Shown here piece after piece: positions 45,913-55,630 of a DNA stretch of 64,000 nt. The position numbers were made by a program, and so were the translations under genes. Numbering within the stretch: the first letter of the stretch is position 1; each line of letters starts with the position of its first letter. The stretch is taken from contig NZ_UEYQ01000018.1 in NCBI RefSeq assembly GCF_900492205.1, positions 1 to 64,000 on the forward strand, read 5' to 3'. The DNA is from Ciceribacter sp. T2.26MG-112.2 (lineage in GTDB: Bacteria > Pseudomonadota > Alphaproteobacteria > Rhizobiales > Rhizobiaceae). The notes under the pieces were generated by a model. That model did no database searches, had not been told where the DNA came from, and worked only from the letters and a program-made list of their open reading frames with translations.

Positions 45913-47346
45913 GTGACCGTGAGCGACAACCTGCCCGAGACCTTGAAAGCCTTCGTATCAATCGTCGGCGAAGCCAATGCGCTGACAGCCGCCGCCGATA
46001 TCGCGCCCTATCTGGTCGAGAGCCGGGGGCTTTATCACGGAACATCGCCGCTGGTGCTGAAGCCCGGCTCGACGCAGGAGGTCTCCGCCATCCTTTCGCT
46101 TGCCAGCAAAACCGGCACGCCGATCGTGCCGGCCGGCGGGCGCACCGGCCATGTCGGGGGTCATGTGCCGCGCGAAGATGCCTCGGACGTCGTGCTTTCG
46201 CTCGAACGGATGAACCGCATCCGCGAGATCGACACCGTGGCCGACGTGATCGTCGCCGATGGCGGCGTCATCCTCGCCGACATCCGCAAGGTGGCCGAGG
46301 AGAACGGCCGGCTGTTCCCGCTGTCGCTCGGTTCGGAGGGCTCGTGCCGCATCGGCGGCAATCTGTCGACCAATGCCGGCGGTACCGCCGTGCTCGCCTA
46401 TGGCAATGCCCGCCAGCTCTGCCTCGGGCTGGAGGTGGTGCTGCCGACGGGCGAGATATGGCACGGTTTGCGCCGGCTGAAGAAGGACAATTCCGGCTAC
46501 GACCTGCGCGACCTGTTCATCGGCGCGGAAGGCACGCTCGGGGTGATCACCGGTGCGGTGCTAAAACTCTATCCGCAGCCACGCGGGCGGCAGGTGGCCT
46601 TTGCCGGGCTCGACTCTCCTGACGAAGCCTTGGCGCTGTTCGAGCGGGCATCGCTATTGTGCGGCACCGCGCTGACCGGCTTCGAGCTGATGCCGCGCAT
46701 CGGCATCGAGTTTACGACGAGGCACATTCCCGGCGTGCGCGATCCTCTCGCCTCAGCCCATCCGTGGTATGCGCTGATCGACATTTCGACCTCGGATTCG
46801 GCGGCGACCGCCGAGCGGATGATCGACACGCTGCTGGAGGAAGCTTTCGAGGCCGGCCTGGTGAAGGATGCGGCCATCGCCTCCTCGCTTGCCCAGCAGG
46901 AGGCCTTCTGGCGCTTGCGTGAAAGCATGTCGGAAGCGCAGAAGCCCGAAGGCGGGTCGATCAAGCATGACGTGTCGGTGCCGGTTTCGCGCGTGCCGCG
47001 CTTCCTCGCCGAGGCCGATGCAGCGGTTCTGGCCCTCATCCCGGAGGCCCGGGTCTTCGCCTTCGGCCATCTTGGCGACGGCAATATCCACTACAATATC
47101 AGCCAGCCGGTGGGCGCCGACAAGGCCGCCTTCATCGCCCGCTGGCGCGAGGTCAACGCCGTTGTGCATGCCATCGTGCATGCCCATGGCGGCTCGATTT
47201 CCGCCGAGCACGGGGTTGGCCAGTTGAAGCGCGACGAGCTGATCGCCAGCCGTCCGGCGATCGAGACCGAGCTGATGAACCGCATCAAGCAGGCCTTCGA
47301 CCCGGCCGGCATCATGAACCCCGACAAGATGATCGGCACTCCATGA
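45913..47346 (+). CDS. FAD-linked 2-hydroxyacid dehydrogenase (D-2-hydroxyglutarate/lactate type)
   Basis: Flavoprotein oxidising a D-2-hydroxyacid. The 477-aa protein has an FAD_binding_4 domain with VPAGGRTGHVGGHVP and LGSEGSCRIGGNLSTNAGG, and an FAD-oxidase C domain with FAFGHLGDGNIHYNISQP and SAEHGVGQLKRDEL. The GTG at 45913 lies five bases after a perfect AGGAGGT; a second GTG at 45919 is less well spaced. It overlaps the ModE-like gene by four bases. The exact hydroxyacid is not readable. Confidence 0.9.
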   Translation: MTVSDNLPETLKAFVSIVGEANALTAAADIAPYLVESRGLYHGTSPLVLKPGSTQEVSAILSLASKTGTPIVPAGGRTGHVGGHVPREDASDVVLSLERMNRIREIDTVADVIVADGGVILADIRKVAEENGRLFPLSLGSEGSCRIGGNLSTNAGGTAVLAYGNARQLCLGLEVVLPTGEIWHGLRRLKKDNSGYDLRDLFIGAEGTLGVITGAVLKLYPQPRGRQVAFAGLDSPDEALALFERASLLCGTALTGFELMPRIGIEFTTRHIPGVRDPLASAHPWYALIDISTSDSAATAERMIDTLLEEAFEAGLVKDAAIASSLAQQEAFWRLRESMSEAQKPEGGSIKHDVSVPVSRVPRFLAEADAAVLALIPEARVFAFGHLGDGNIHYNISQPVGADKAAFIARWREVNAVVHAIVHAHGGSISAEHGVGQLKRDELIASRPAIETELMNRIKQAFDPAGIMNPDKMIGTP

Positions 47347-47738
47347 GCGACAAGGCGACACGGCTGACGCTGCGCATCGACCTCGCCAATGGCGTGCGGC
47401 TCGGCCCCGGCAAGGTAGGGCTGCTTTCCGGCATCGCCGCGCATGGATCGATCCGTGCGGCCGGTGCCGCCATGGGCATGTCCTATCGCCGCGCCTGGCT
47501 TCTGGCCGACGAAATCAACCGTATGTTCAAGGAGCCCTCCATCTTTACCCGGCACGGCGGAAAGAGCGGCGGCGGCGCCGGATTGACCCCGTTCGGCGAG
47601 GCTCTGCTCGCATGCTGCCGCCGGATGGAGGCCGAGGCCCGGCGGGCGCTTGCCAAGGACATCGTCTGGGTGGAGGCGATGATCGATCCCGGCTTTTCTC
47701 CTGTCGAAAAGAATTCGAAGGCCTCAGCCGAGGATTGA
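47343..47738 (+). CDS. ModE-like molybdate regulator lacking the TOBE domain
   Basis: A 131-aa winged-helix protein matching the DNA-binding N-terminus of ModE: RLGPGKVGLLSGIAAHGSIR, AAGAAMGMSYRRAWLLADEI, then a wing with GGKSGGGAGLTPFGEALL. The molybdate-binding C-terminal TOBE half of full ModE is absent. It overlaps the dehydrogenase by ATGA and ends 15 bases from the convergent modC. A palindromic ModE-type operator lies before modA, a probable target. Confidence 0.88.
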   Translation: MSDKATRLTLRIDLANGVRLGPGKVGLLSGIAAHGSIRAAGAAMGMSYRRAWLLADEINRMFKEPSIFTRHGGKSGGGAGLTPFGEALLACCRRMEAEARRALAKDIVWVEAMIDPGFSPVEKNSKASAED

Positions 47739-47753
47739 TGTGCCTGGTAAGCG

Positions 47754-48839
47754 TCAAGCGGTGCGATAGATGCCCTCGGCGGCAATCGAGACTGCCTTGA
47801 ACAACAGATGAACCGGCATCCCCTCGACCACTCCGAGACTGGTGGCGGACCTCCGGGTGATCTCGGCCAGCACGCGCTCCCCATTGCAATCGATCGCCAC
47901 CATGACCGCGGAGCCCGCCTCGTTGATGGTCTCGACCCTGCCCTCCAGCCGGTTGAGCGTCGATATCCCCTCCGGCCGCACGGTTGCCAACATGACTTCG
48001 CTGGTCGGCACGAAGGCGCGGATATGCGCGCCGACCGGGATGTCGGTGGCGCGCAGGAACAGCGGACCGGCTCTGGATTCGGCGAATGTCAAACCCTCGT
48101 CCGGACTGTGCCCAGTGACGACGGCATGCAGGAAACTCCCGGCCTTCATGTCGCCGGTAGTCGTCGGAACGACGGCGAGCACCTCGTCGGGCCTGCCGAT
48201 CGCAACAGTCCTGCCCGCATCCATGACCACCACCCGCGTCGCGAGGCGCGTCACCTCCTCGATGGAATGGCTGACATAGAGGATCGGGATGCCGGCCTCA
48301 TCGCGCATGCGCTCAATGTCCGGCAGGATCGCCGTCTTGAGGTCATGGTCGAGGGCGGACAGCGGCTCGTCCATCAGAAGCAGGCGCGGCTTGGCCATCA
48401 GGGCACGCCCCAGGGCGACCCGCTGTTTTTCGCCTCCGGAGAGCAGCGCCGGACGGCGGTCGAGAAGCGGTCCGATGCGCAGCAGATCCACCACCCGGTC
48501 GAGGTCTTCACCCGGCTCGTGGCGCGGGGCGAAGCGTGCGCCGTAGCGCAGATTGCCGCGCACGGTGAGGTGCGGGAAGAGCCGCGCCTCCTGAAAGACA
48601 TAGCCGATGCGGCGGCGATGCGGCGGCACGAAACGCCGGCTTTCGCCATTCACCCAGATCTCGCCGTTGAAGGCAATTCTGCCGCTGTCCGGTCGGATGA
48701 GCCCCGCCACCAGATTGACCAGCGTGGTCTTGCCCGACCCGGACGGCCCGAACAGCGCGGTAAGGCCGTCGCCAATGGAAAGACCAACCGTAAGATCGAA
48801 CTTACCCTGCCTATGCCGGACATCGATTTCCAGCATCAT
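47754..48839 (-). CDS. modC: Molybdate ABC transporter ATPase ModC
   Basis: ATP-binding subunit of the high-affinity molybdate importer. The 361-aa protein has Walker A GPSGSGKTT (31-39), signature LLSGGEKQRVALGRAL, Walker B LLLMDEPLSALDH and a C-terminal TOBE/Mop domain (about residues 290-355). Its start overlaps the modB stop by four bases. It is the last gene of modABC. Confidence 0.95.
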   Translation of the reverse strand: MMLEIDVRHRQGKFDLTVGLSIGDGLTALFGPSGSGKTTLVNLVAGLIRPDSGRIAFNGEIWVNGESRRFVPPHRRRIGYVFQEARLFPHLTVRGNLRYGARFAPRHEPGEDLDRVVDLLRIGPLLDRRPALLSGGEKQRVALGRALMAKPRLLLMDEPLSALDHDLKTAILPDIERMRDEAGIPILYVSHSIEEVTRLATRVVVMDAGRTVAIGRPDEVLAVVPTTTGDMKAGSFLHAVVTGHSPDEGLTFAESRAGPLFLRATDIPVGAHIRAFVPTSEVMLATVRPEGISTLNRLEGRVETINEAGSAVMVAIDCNGERVLAEITRRSATSLGVVEGMPVHLLFKAVSIAAEGIYRTA

Positions 48840-49528
48840 GCGGCACCGATCCTTGCGGCCATGCGACGCGACAAGACTTCAGAGGCGATGACGGCGGCCA
48901 ACGAGATGACGATGGAGATCAACGTCAGCCGCATGGCCGCGACATCGCCGCCCGGCACCTGGGTATAGGTATAGATGGCGGAGGCAAGCGTCTGGGTTTC
49001 TCCGGGAATGTTGGAGACGAAGGTGATCGTCGCGCCAAACTCGCCCATGGCCTTGGCGAAGGCGAGCACGGCGCCGGCGGCGATACCGGGCAGGATCAGC
49101 GGCAGGGTCACCGTGGCGAAGACCCAGGCCGGGGCTGCGCCCAGCGTCGAGGCGGCCGTTTCCAGCCTTCGATCGACCGCATCGAGAGACAGACGGATCG
49201 AGCGGACGAGCAGCGGAAAGCCCATGACCGCGGCAGCAAGCGCCGCGCCGGTCCAGCGGAAGGAGAAGACGAGGCCGAACCACTCGTCGAGGAAGGCGCC
49301 AACGGCACCGCGCCGGCCGAAGGTCAGCAGCAGAAGATAGCCGGTCACCACCGGCGGCATGATCAGCGGCAGGTGGACGAGGCCGTTGAGAAGGCTCTTG
49401 CCCCAAAAATCGCGCCGGGACAAAGCCCAGGCGACCGCAATGCCGAAGGGCAGCGAGAAGGCCACGGCGACCGCCGCGACCTTGAGGCTGAGCAGCATGG
49501 CGGTCAGTTCTTCCGGGGTCAGCGCCAC
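48836..49528 (-). CDS. modB: Molybdate ABC transporter permease ModB
   Basis: Inner-membrane permease of the molybdate importer, 230 aa with about five to six helices. It carries the family segments LPLIMPPVVTGYLLLLTFGR and the ATPase-coupling loop AASTLGAAPAWVFATVTLPL, then AKAMGEFGATITFVSNIPGE. It lies 12 bases after modA and overlaps modC by four. Confidence 0.95.
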   Translation of the reverse strand: MALTPEELTAMLLSLKVAAVAVAFSLPFGIAVAWALSRRDFWGKSLLNGLVHLPLIMPPVVTGYLLLLTFGRRGAVGAFLDEWFGLVFSFRWTGAALAAAVMGFPLLVRSIRLSLDAVDRRLETAASTLGAAPAWVFATVTLPLILPGIAAGAVLAFAKAMGEFGATITFVSNIPGETQTLASAIYTYTQVPGGDVAAMRLTLISIVISLAAVIASEVLSRRMAARIGAA

Positions 49529-49540
49529 GCCAGAGCGATC

Positions 49541-50344
49541 CTAGTTGGTCTTCGCGAGCACGGTGAAGCCGGCGGCCGTGAAGATGGCATGGGCCTTTGC
49601 TCCCTGCAGATAGGCGAGGAAGGCGGCGGCATCTTCGGCATTCCTGGCCTCTTTCAGAACGGCAGCGGGATAGACGATGGCAGGATGGCTCGATTCGGGA
49701 AACCGGTCCACGACCCTGACGCCGGTATCGGCTTTGGCATCCGTCTCGTAGACGATGCCGAGCGGCGCCTCGGCGCGCGAGACGAGAAGGAGCGCGGCGC
49801 GCACGTTCTCCGCCTGGGCCACATGGTCCTTGACGCTGTCCCAGACTCCCAGCGCTTGCAACGCCGCCTTGCCATAGGTGCCGGCCGGAACGGCATCGGT
49901 ATTGGCCATGGCGAGATGGCCGCCGGCCAGAAGATCAGCCAGCGGGAAGCCCTCCGCGATCGTCGCCGTGGTGGCGGCATCCTTCGGTGCGACGAGGACC
50001 AGGCGATTGCCGAGCAGGTCGACGCGGCTCTCGCCCGCGACAAGGCCGGCCTTGTCGAGATAGTCCATCCATTTCAGGTCGGCGGAAATGAAAAGATCGG
50101 CCGGGGCGCCCTGCTCGATCTGCTTGGCAAGCGCCGAACTGCCCGCAAACGACAGCGTCGTGTCCCTCCCCGTCTCGGCCTTCCAAGCCTCGGAGACCTC
50201 GCCCAGCACCTCCTTCAGGCTGGCGGCGGCGAAAACGGTGACCCCGTCTTCGGCATGGGCGGCCGTTACCGTCGGGGCGAGAATCGCGGCGGCGACAATG
50301 GCAGCCTTTGCCAGGTCGCAAAGCGAGCGGAATGAAGCGAGCAT
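49541..50344 (-). CDS. modA: Molybdate-binding periplasmic protein ModA
   Basis: Periplasmic receptor for molybdate/tungstate. The 267-aa protein has a signal peptide (cleavage after AHA, residue 31), the ligand-binding opening VTVFAAASLKEVL and SFAGSSALAKQIEQGAPADL. The ATG at 50344 follows GGGAGG and lies 16 bases from a perfect inverted repeat (50361-50392). It heads modABC. Confidence 0.94.
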   Translation of the reverse strand: MLASFRSLCDLAKAAIVAAAILAPTVTAAHAEDGVTVFAAASLKEVLGEVSEAWKAETGRDTTLSFAGSSALAKQIEQGAPADLFISADLKWMDYLDKAGLVAGESRVDLLGNRLVLVAPKDAATTATIAEGFPLADLLAGGHLAMANTDAVPAGTYGKAALQALGVWDSVKDHVAQAENVRAALLLVSRAEAPLGIVYETDAKADTGVRVVDRFPESSHPAIVYPAAVLKEARNAEDAAAFLAYLQGAKAHAIFTAAGFTVLAKTN

Positions 50345-50360
50345 CAAAACCTCCCAAAGG

Positions 50361-50392
50361 CTATCGATATATCCCATTGGATATATCGATAG
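50361..50392 (-). promoter_or_regulatory. ModE-type operator upstream of modABC
   Basis: A perfect 13-bp inverted repeat: CTATCGATATATC (50361-50373) and its reverse complement (50380-50392), separated by CCATTG. It matches the layout and ATCG/TATAT character of ModE boxes. It lies between the modA ribosome site and the upstream end of the DUF1217 gene. Confidence 0.85.
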
Positions 50393-50437
50393 CCGAAACG
50401 GGAGACTCCGGCAAGGGGCGCGGTTCCAGGCTTCTCG

Positions 50438-52639
50438 TCAGCTCTTGAGGGTGGCGATGGACAGCAGCAGATCGGCGCTGATGCCACCGGTGCCGCCGGT
50501 CAGAACGGTGAGCGCCGAGGAGGAATAGTCGGCGTTTTCCGTGTCGTACATGGCGGTGAAGCGTTGCAGGAACTTCTTCATCTTTTCCGGATCCTGCATC
50601 TCGGACAGGTCGAGGTTCTTCTCGACCTGCGCCGCCTGCATGTCGATGTCCATGTTGGAGAAATCCTCGGTGAAGCCGAAGGCGACCCGGAAGGTTTCGA
50701 GCAGGGCGTCGTCGCCGAGCAGGTCGTAGGCGTCGGTGAGCGTCGGGGCGACCCGCTCGAAATAGAGCGCCAGGCGCACGCCGGCATTGCTGTTGCCCTG
50801 GTCCTCCTCCAGCACCTGATGCAGATAGAGGTTCTGCGCCTCGAGAACCGCGCCGCGCTGCTGGACCGTGCCGACGCTGTCGCGCGTCAGAAGGCCGTCT
50901 GTGTCGAAGTTGAAGGATGCGAGGAGTTCCGCCCAGGCCTCGTCCTCCTGCTGGTTGACGAAGCTCTTCTCATCCGAAAGATCCGACTGGAAGACCTGCT
51001 TGAGGAAGTCGTCGGTCACCTCGTCCGGGTCAAAGCCCTTGGCGATCAGCACGACATCGACGAGCCGCCGGTCGGCCAGCAGTTCGGCCGCGCTGGTGAT
51101 GCCGAGAATGGTCTCCTGGTAATACTCGGCTTCCGCCTCCGCCTCCTCCTGCGCCGTTTCCAGCTCGGCGTCCTCGAGATAGCGGACCTGGTTGACGATA
51201 TAGGCCTTGGCGACGGTCGTGATGGTAATCTCGTTCTGCGCCAGGAGCGGCGCCTCGGCCTCGCCGGCGGCGTCGAAATTGAAGGCGCTGGCAAGGTTGA
51301 TCAGGCGCTCGTCGCGGCTCTTGTTGGCATAGCTCTTCGGATCGGTGAGATCGCTGGTCAGCGCCTTCTTCAGCTCCGCATCGCTATACTCGCCCTCCTC
51401 GATGCCGAAGGCCTTGAACAGGATGGCGCGGATCGAACTGTCCTTGAGCAGGTCATCGACCGAAGTGATGTCGGCCATCGTGTCGGAATAATAGTCGAGG
51501 AGCGTCTGCAGGTCCTCAGCATCGGCGTCGTCATAGTGGTTTTCATAGGCCGATTGCGTGGTCGACAACTGCTCCTCGTCCTGGGCCGACATGCCGTCCT
51601 TGACATTGCCGTCCTCGTCGAAGTTGAACATCGCCGCGATGCTGGTCCAGGCGGAACCCCCATTGGTCGCCGCATAGTTGTCCTCGTCGTCGAGGTCGCT
51701 GGTGACGATGTTGTAGAATTCCGATTTCAACAGGTTTGAGTCGAGCTGGAACGCCGCCTTGACATATTCGAACAGCCGCTCGTCGCCGGTGATTTCATCG
51801 ACCGTGGTGATGCTCGCGATCTTCGTTTCGTAATAGGCCTGCTCGCGCTCCAGCGTGTATTCCGAAGCATAGGTGGTATTGGCGGACACATAGGCCGAAA
51901 TCGTCGCTTCCTTCTGCGCGTCGGTCTGGGCGCTGTCGCCCGCCAACGATCCGTCCGTGTTGAAGCTGAAGGCTTCGGCGAGCGCCAGGAAGGCGGCCGA
52001 ATTGTAGTCGTTGTCGGATGCCTCGTCGGTGGCGACCAACTGGTTGAGATAGCTGTTCTCGTCGTCGAGATCGCTGGTCAGAACCTTGATGAGATGCTCG
52101 TCGGTGTAATAGGTGCGGTCGATACCATAAGCGTCGAGGATATAGCCGAACAGCCTGTTGGTGCCGACCAGTTCCTCGGCCGAAGTGATGTTGTCGATCA
52201 CCGATTCATAGTAGGCGGTCTCTTCCTTGATGCTTGCCGTCTGGTCGATCTGGGCCTGGGCGTAGAGGTCGAAGACCGCCGTCTCCTGCGCGTCCGACTG
52301 GGCATCCTTGGTGGCAGTGGTGAACTGGAAAGCCGTGGCGAAGTTGCGATAGCGGTCGTCTGTCAGCTTGTTGGCGTAGCTGTCCTCGTCGGTCAGGTCG
52401 CTTTCCAGCACCTTCTTCATGAAGGCCGTGGCATAGGTCATGTCTTCCAGGCCATAGGCCTTCATGGCGTAGGAGTAGAGCTGGTAGTCGTCGAGGAACT
52501 CTTCGACCGAGGTCACCTTGCCGATATTTTCCTCGTAATAGGCGGCCTCGCGCGCCACTTGCGCGTCGGAAGCTGTGCGATCGAGACTGGCCTTCATATC
52601 GCGCACGACGAGGTCGTAGCTCAGGTAGGTCGAAACCAT
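50438..52639 (-). CDS. Five-repeat DUF1217 flagellar-type protein (paralogue A)
   Basis: A 733-aa acidic protein built of about five ~110-150-aa DUF1217 repeats. Each repeat has a YYE/YYQ start, an S/T-x-(D/E)EL/F-L segment, a SDL(T/D/S)D(E/P)xS(Y/F) block and an AxxFNF end. Examples are TSVEEFLDD, ITSAEELVG, ITTVDEITG, ITSVDDLLK and ITSAAELLA. The C-terminal unit is distinct (VRLALYFERVAPTLTDAYDL to ISADLLLSIATLKS). DUF1217 proteins are known from rhizobial flagellar loci, but no flagellar gene is nearby. It begins MVSTYLSYDLVVRD; no signal peptide. Confidence 0.8.
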   Translation of the reverse strand: MVSTYLSYDLVVRDMKASLDRTASDAQVAREAAYYEENIGKVTSVEEFLDDYQLYSYAMKAYGLEDMTYATAFMKKVLESDLTDEDSYANKLTDDRYRNFATAFQFTTATKDAQSDAQETAVFDLYAQAQIDQTASIKEETAYYESVIDNITSAEELVGTNRLFGYILDAYGIDRTYYTDEHLIKVLTSDLDDENSYLNQLVATDEASDNDYNSAAFLALAEAFSFNTDGSLAGDSAQTDAQKEATISAYVSANTTYASEYTLEREQAYYETKIASITTVDEITGDERLFEYVKAAFQLDSNLLKSEFYNIVTSDLDDEDNYAATNGGSAWTSIAAMFNFDEDGNVKDGMSAQDEEQLSTTQSAYENHYDDADAEDLQTLLDYYSDTMADITSVDDLLKDSSIRAILFKAFGIEEGEYSDAELKKALTSDLTDPKSYANKSRDERLINLASAFNFDAAGEAEAPLLAQNEITITTVAKAYIVNQVRYLEDAELETAQEEAEAEAEYYQETILGITSAAELLADRRLVDVVLIAKGFDPDEVTDDFLKQVFQSDLSDEKSFVNQQEDEAWAELLASFNFDTDGLLTRDSVGTVQQRGAVLEAQNLYLHQVLEEDQGNSNAGVRLALYFERVAPTLTDAYDLLGDDALLETFRVAFGFTEDFSNMDIDMQAAQVEKNLDLSEMQDPEKMKKFLQRFTAMYDTENADYSSSALTVLTGGTGGISADLLLSIATLKS

Positions 52640-52746
52640 GACGGGCCCTCAGAAAATGAATTAAACTATAATTATTATCGTGCGGCGGGGACCTTGCCCG
52701 GACCTTGGCCAGGACAAGTGGCGGACGAGCGCCCGCGCGCTCATCC

Positions 52747-55365
52747 TCAACCTGCGCGCAGCTGCGAAATCGACATCAGCAGGTCGGCATTGATGCCGAC
52801 ATTGCCGCCGCCCATCAGGATCGACAGCGACGGCGACGAACCGCCGCCATTTTCCAGGTCGTACATGATGGTGAAGCGACGGACGAGCTTGGACAGCTTG
52901 TCCGTGTCGGCGAGATCGGAAAGCTCCAGGTTCTTCTCGACAATCCGCGCCTGCTGGTCGATATCCATGCTGGAGAGCTCCGCCGGCAGGCTGTAGGTGG
53001 TGCGGAAGAATTCGAGCAGGGCCGTATCGCCAAGAATGTCGTAGGCCGAGGTTATGGTTCCGGCCATGCGCTCGAAATAGAGCGCGAGGCGAACGCCCGG
53101 ATTGTTGTTGCCTTCCTCCGTCTCGAGGGTCTGGCGCAGGAACAGGTTGAGCTCCTCGCGCACCTCGCCCGGCGTCTGGATGCCGCCGCTCGCGGTGCTG
53201 GCAACTTTGCCATGCTCATTGAAATTGAAGGATGCCAAAAGCTCGGCGAAGCGGCTGTCCTTCTGCTCGTGGACGAAGCTCTTCGGATCGCCGAGGTCGG
53301 AAGCGAAGACCTCCTTCATGAAATCGTCGGTCACCAGCGAGGGATCGATCCTCTTGGCGACCAGAGCGACGTCGACGAGCCGGCGGTCCCCGAGAAACTC
53401 GTCGAGTGTCTTCAGGCTGGCGATCTTGTCCTGATAATACTCGGCCTCGGTCTCAGCTTCCTTCTTCAGCCTCTCCTTCTGATCCTCTTCGGCGAAACGG
53501 GTCTTCTGGACGATATAGTTCTTGGCGTATTTCTTGATCGTGCCCTCGTCCTGGGCCATGGCCGGCCAGCTGAGATCACCCTTTTCGTCGAAATTGAAGA
53601 GCTGGGCGAACCGAACGTAGCGATCATCCTTCAGCGAATTGGCAAAACTCCTCGGATCGTCCAGGTCGCTCATCAGGACCTTCTTCATCGTCCGCTTGGA
53701 AATCTCGTCCGGGTCGAGGCCGACGGCCTGCATGGCGAATTCATAGACGGCCTTGGTGCCGACCAGTTCATCGACCGTGCGAATGCTGCCGCTGTCGGTG
53801 TTGAAGGCGGCCAGCGCGTTCTTGTAAGCCTTGATCGCCCGTTCGTCAGCCGCTTCATGGGTATCGTCATAGCCGGAAAAATAGCGGCTCGACGTTTGGG
53901 ACAACTGCTGCGGGGTCTGGGCCGGATCACCGGAGGCAAGCGTGCCGTCCGCCTGGAAGTTGAAGGCCCGCGCCAGTGCGACGAAGTTGTCGTAGTTCTT
54001 GTTCAGCTTGTACTGCTGATTGAGGTAGCTGGCCGGATCGTCCGGATCGCTGGTGATGACGAATTCCAGCGTCGAGGAAACGACCGCGGCGCTGGTCAGC
54101 CCGAACGCCGTCTTGATGTAGGACACCAAGCGACTGTCGGCGAGAAGCTCGTCGACCGTGGCAATGCCAGCGATCTTGGACTTGTAGTATTCGTCGTTGA
54201 GCAAGGCGCCGGTCCTCGTCAGGCGGTCCTGGCCGAAAATATAGAGATTGGTCGTCGCCTGCTTGTTTGCAGCCGTCTGGGCGGAGCCGGCGGCGACCGT
54301 GCCGTCACTGGCGAAACCGAAGGCGTTGGCGAGCTGTTCATAGGCGGAGAAGCCGGCGACGATGTTCTGAAGCCGCTTGTTGTCCTCCTTGAGCTTGTTG
54401 ACCAGCGTCGTCGTCTCAGCCCCGACGGGCGGCAGAATTGCATTGTAGTCGTTGATGATCGTCTGTTGCGCCGAAAGCAGCGGCGGCACTTCGCTGACGT
54501 CGGTCACGCCGACGGCGGTGTACATCGCCTGCAACTGGGCCTGGAGCGTCGCGATCTGCGCATCGAGCGCGGGCACATCGGCGGCCGGCTCTAGTTTCTG
54601 CAGTTCCAGATCGTCGATCTGCCCCTGAATCACCGGCTGCTGGTCGATGACGCTCTGCATGGTCGCCGCCATGGTCATGGCGGAAGCGCGGCCGTTGACG
54701 GCAGTCAGGATGGTGTTGTTGTCGGTAATCTGGGTGGAGGCGGCGTTGGCCTGGGGAAGAATGACCGTATTGTAGTAGCTGGCCGGATCGCTGACATCGC
54801 TGGAGAGCGCGCCGCGGACCAGATCGTAGTTGTAGGTCTTCCGGTCTATGCCATAGGCCGTCAGCACATAATCGCGCAGCCGGTCGTCATGCAGGAAGAC
54901 ATCCACATTGGTGGTGCGATCGACCATGATCTCATAGTATCGCGTGTCCTCGGCAAGTTGCTCGTCCCTGTTGATGATCGTGGCATTGTAGAGACCGATC
55001 ATCTCGTCCGTCTGCGTCTCGGTCTGCGGGATCTTCGTTGCCGAGGAAAAGGAGAAGGCGGCGGCGAAATTGCGGTAGCGGTCGTCGGTCAGCTTGTTGG
55101 CATAGCTGTTGTCGTCCGTCAGGTCGCTTTCCAGCACCTTGCGCATGAAGGCCTTGGCATAGGTCATGTCTTCGAGACCGTGCGCCTTCATCGCGAAGGA
55201 ATAGAGCCGGTAGTCGTCAAGGAATTCGTCGACCGAAGTCACGTTGCCGATATTCGCTTCATAGTAGGCCGATTCGCGCGTGACCTGGCGGTCGGCCGCG
55301 GTCCGATTGAGGCTGGACTTGATGTCGCGCACGACGAGATCATAGCTCAGATAGGTCGAAACCAT
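52747..55365 (-). CDS. Five-repeat DUF1217 flagellar-type protein (paralogue B)
   Basis: An 872-aa paralogue of the downstream gene, with near-identical N-terminal MVSTYLSYDLVVRD and C-terminal VGINADLLMSISQLRAG ends. Repeats start with YYEANIGNVTS, YYEIMVDRTTN, YYKSKIAGIAT, a divergent TDSGSIRTVDELVG unit and YYQDKIASLKT. The second unit carries an extra ~120-residue coiled insertion (VIDQQPVIQGQIDDLELQ region) that paralogue A lacks. ATG 55365 is chosen over an 11-codon upstream start because it matches A. A is 107 bases downstream, with an AT-rich spacer. Confidence 0.8.
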   Translation of the reverse strand: MVSTYLSYDLVVRDIKSSLNRTAADRQVTRESAYYEANIGNVTSVDEFLDDYRLYSFAMKAHGLEDMTYAKAFMRKVLESDLTDDNSYANKLTDDRYRNFAAAFSFSSATKIPQTETQTDEMIGLYNATIINRDEQLAEDTRYYEIMVDRTTNVDVFLHDDRLRDYVLTAYGIDRKTYNYDLVRGALSSDVSDPASYYNTVILPQANAASTQITDNNTILTAVNGRASAMTMAATMQSVIDQQPVIQGQIDDLELQKLEPAADVPALDAQIATLQAQLQAMYTAVGVTDVSEVPPLLSAQQTIINDYNAILPPVGAETTTLVNKLKEDNKRLQNIVAGFSAYEQLANAFGFASDGTVAAGSAQTAANKQATTNLYIFGQDRLTRTGALLNDEYYKSKIAGIATVDELLADSRLVSYIKTAFGLTSAAVVSSTLEFVITSDPDDPASYLNQQYKLNKNYDNFVALARAFNFQADGTLASGDPAQTPQQLSQTSSRYFSGYDDTHEAADERAIKAYKNALAAFNTDSGSIRTVDELVGTKAVYEFAMQAVGLDPDEISKRTMKKVLMSDLDDPRSFANSLKDDRYVRFAQLFNFDEKGDLSWPAMAQDEGTIKKYAKNYIVQKTRFAEEDQKERLKKEAETEAEYYQDKIASLKTLDEFLGDRRLVDVALVAKRIDPSLVTDDFMKEVFASDLGDPKSFVHEQKDSRFAELLASFNFNEHGKVASTASGGIQTPGEVREELNLFLRQTLETEEGNNNPGVRLALYFERMAGTITSAYDILGDTALLEFFRTTYSLPAELSSMDIDQQARIVEKNLELSDLADTDKLSKLVRRFTIMYDLENGGGSSPSLSILMGGGNVGINADLLMSISQLRAG

Positions 55366-55630
55366 GGAGACAACTCTCTTGAGAACGGAATATCGCAATT
55401 TTCGCAGAAGCTACCAGACGAGGCTTGTCCCGGCCTGTCATGCGCCGCCTGCGTTCACGTTTTACAAACCGTGCCACATTCGAAAACGCTAACCATTTGA
55501 GCCGGCAAAGTTTTTTTAACCGCGATTTTTAAGCTGTCTCTCAGGGAGGAGCGCTACCTTCCAGCCATAGAGGACGAAAAGTCCCAATCAGACGAACGCA
55601 TGAAGCGCTCTCGGGTAAAACAAGGGTAGC

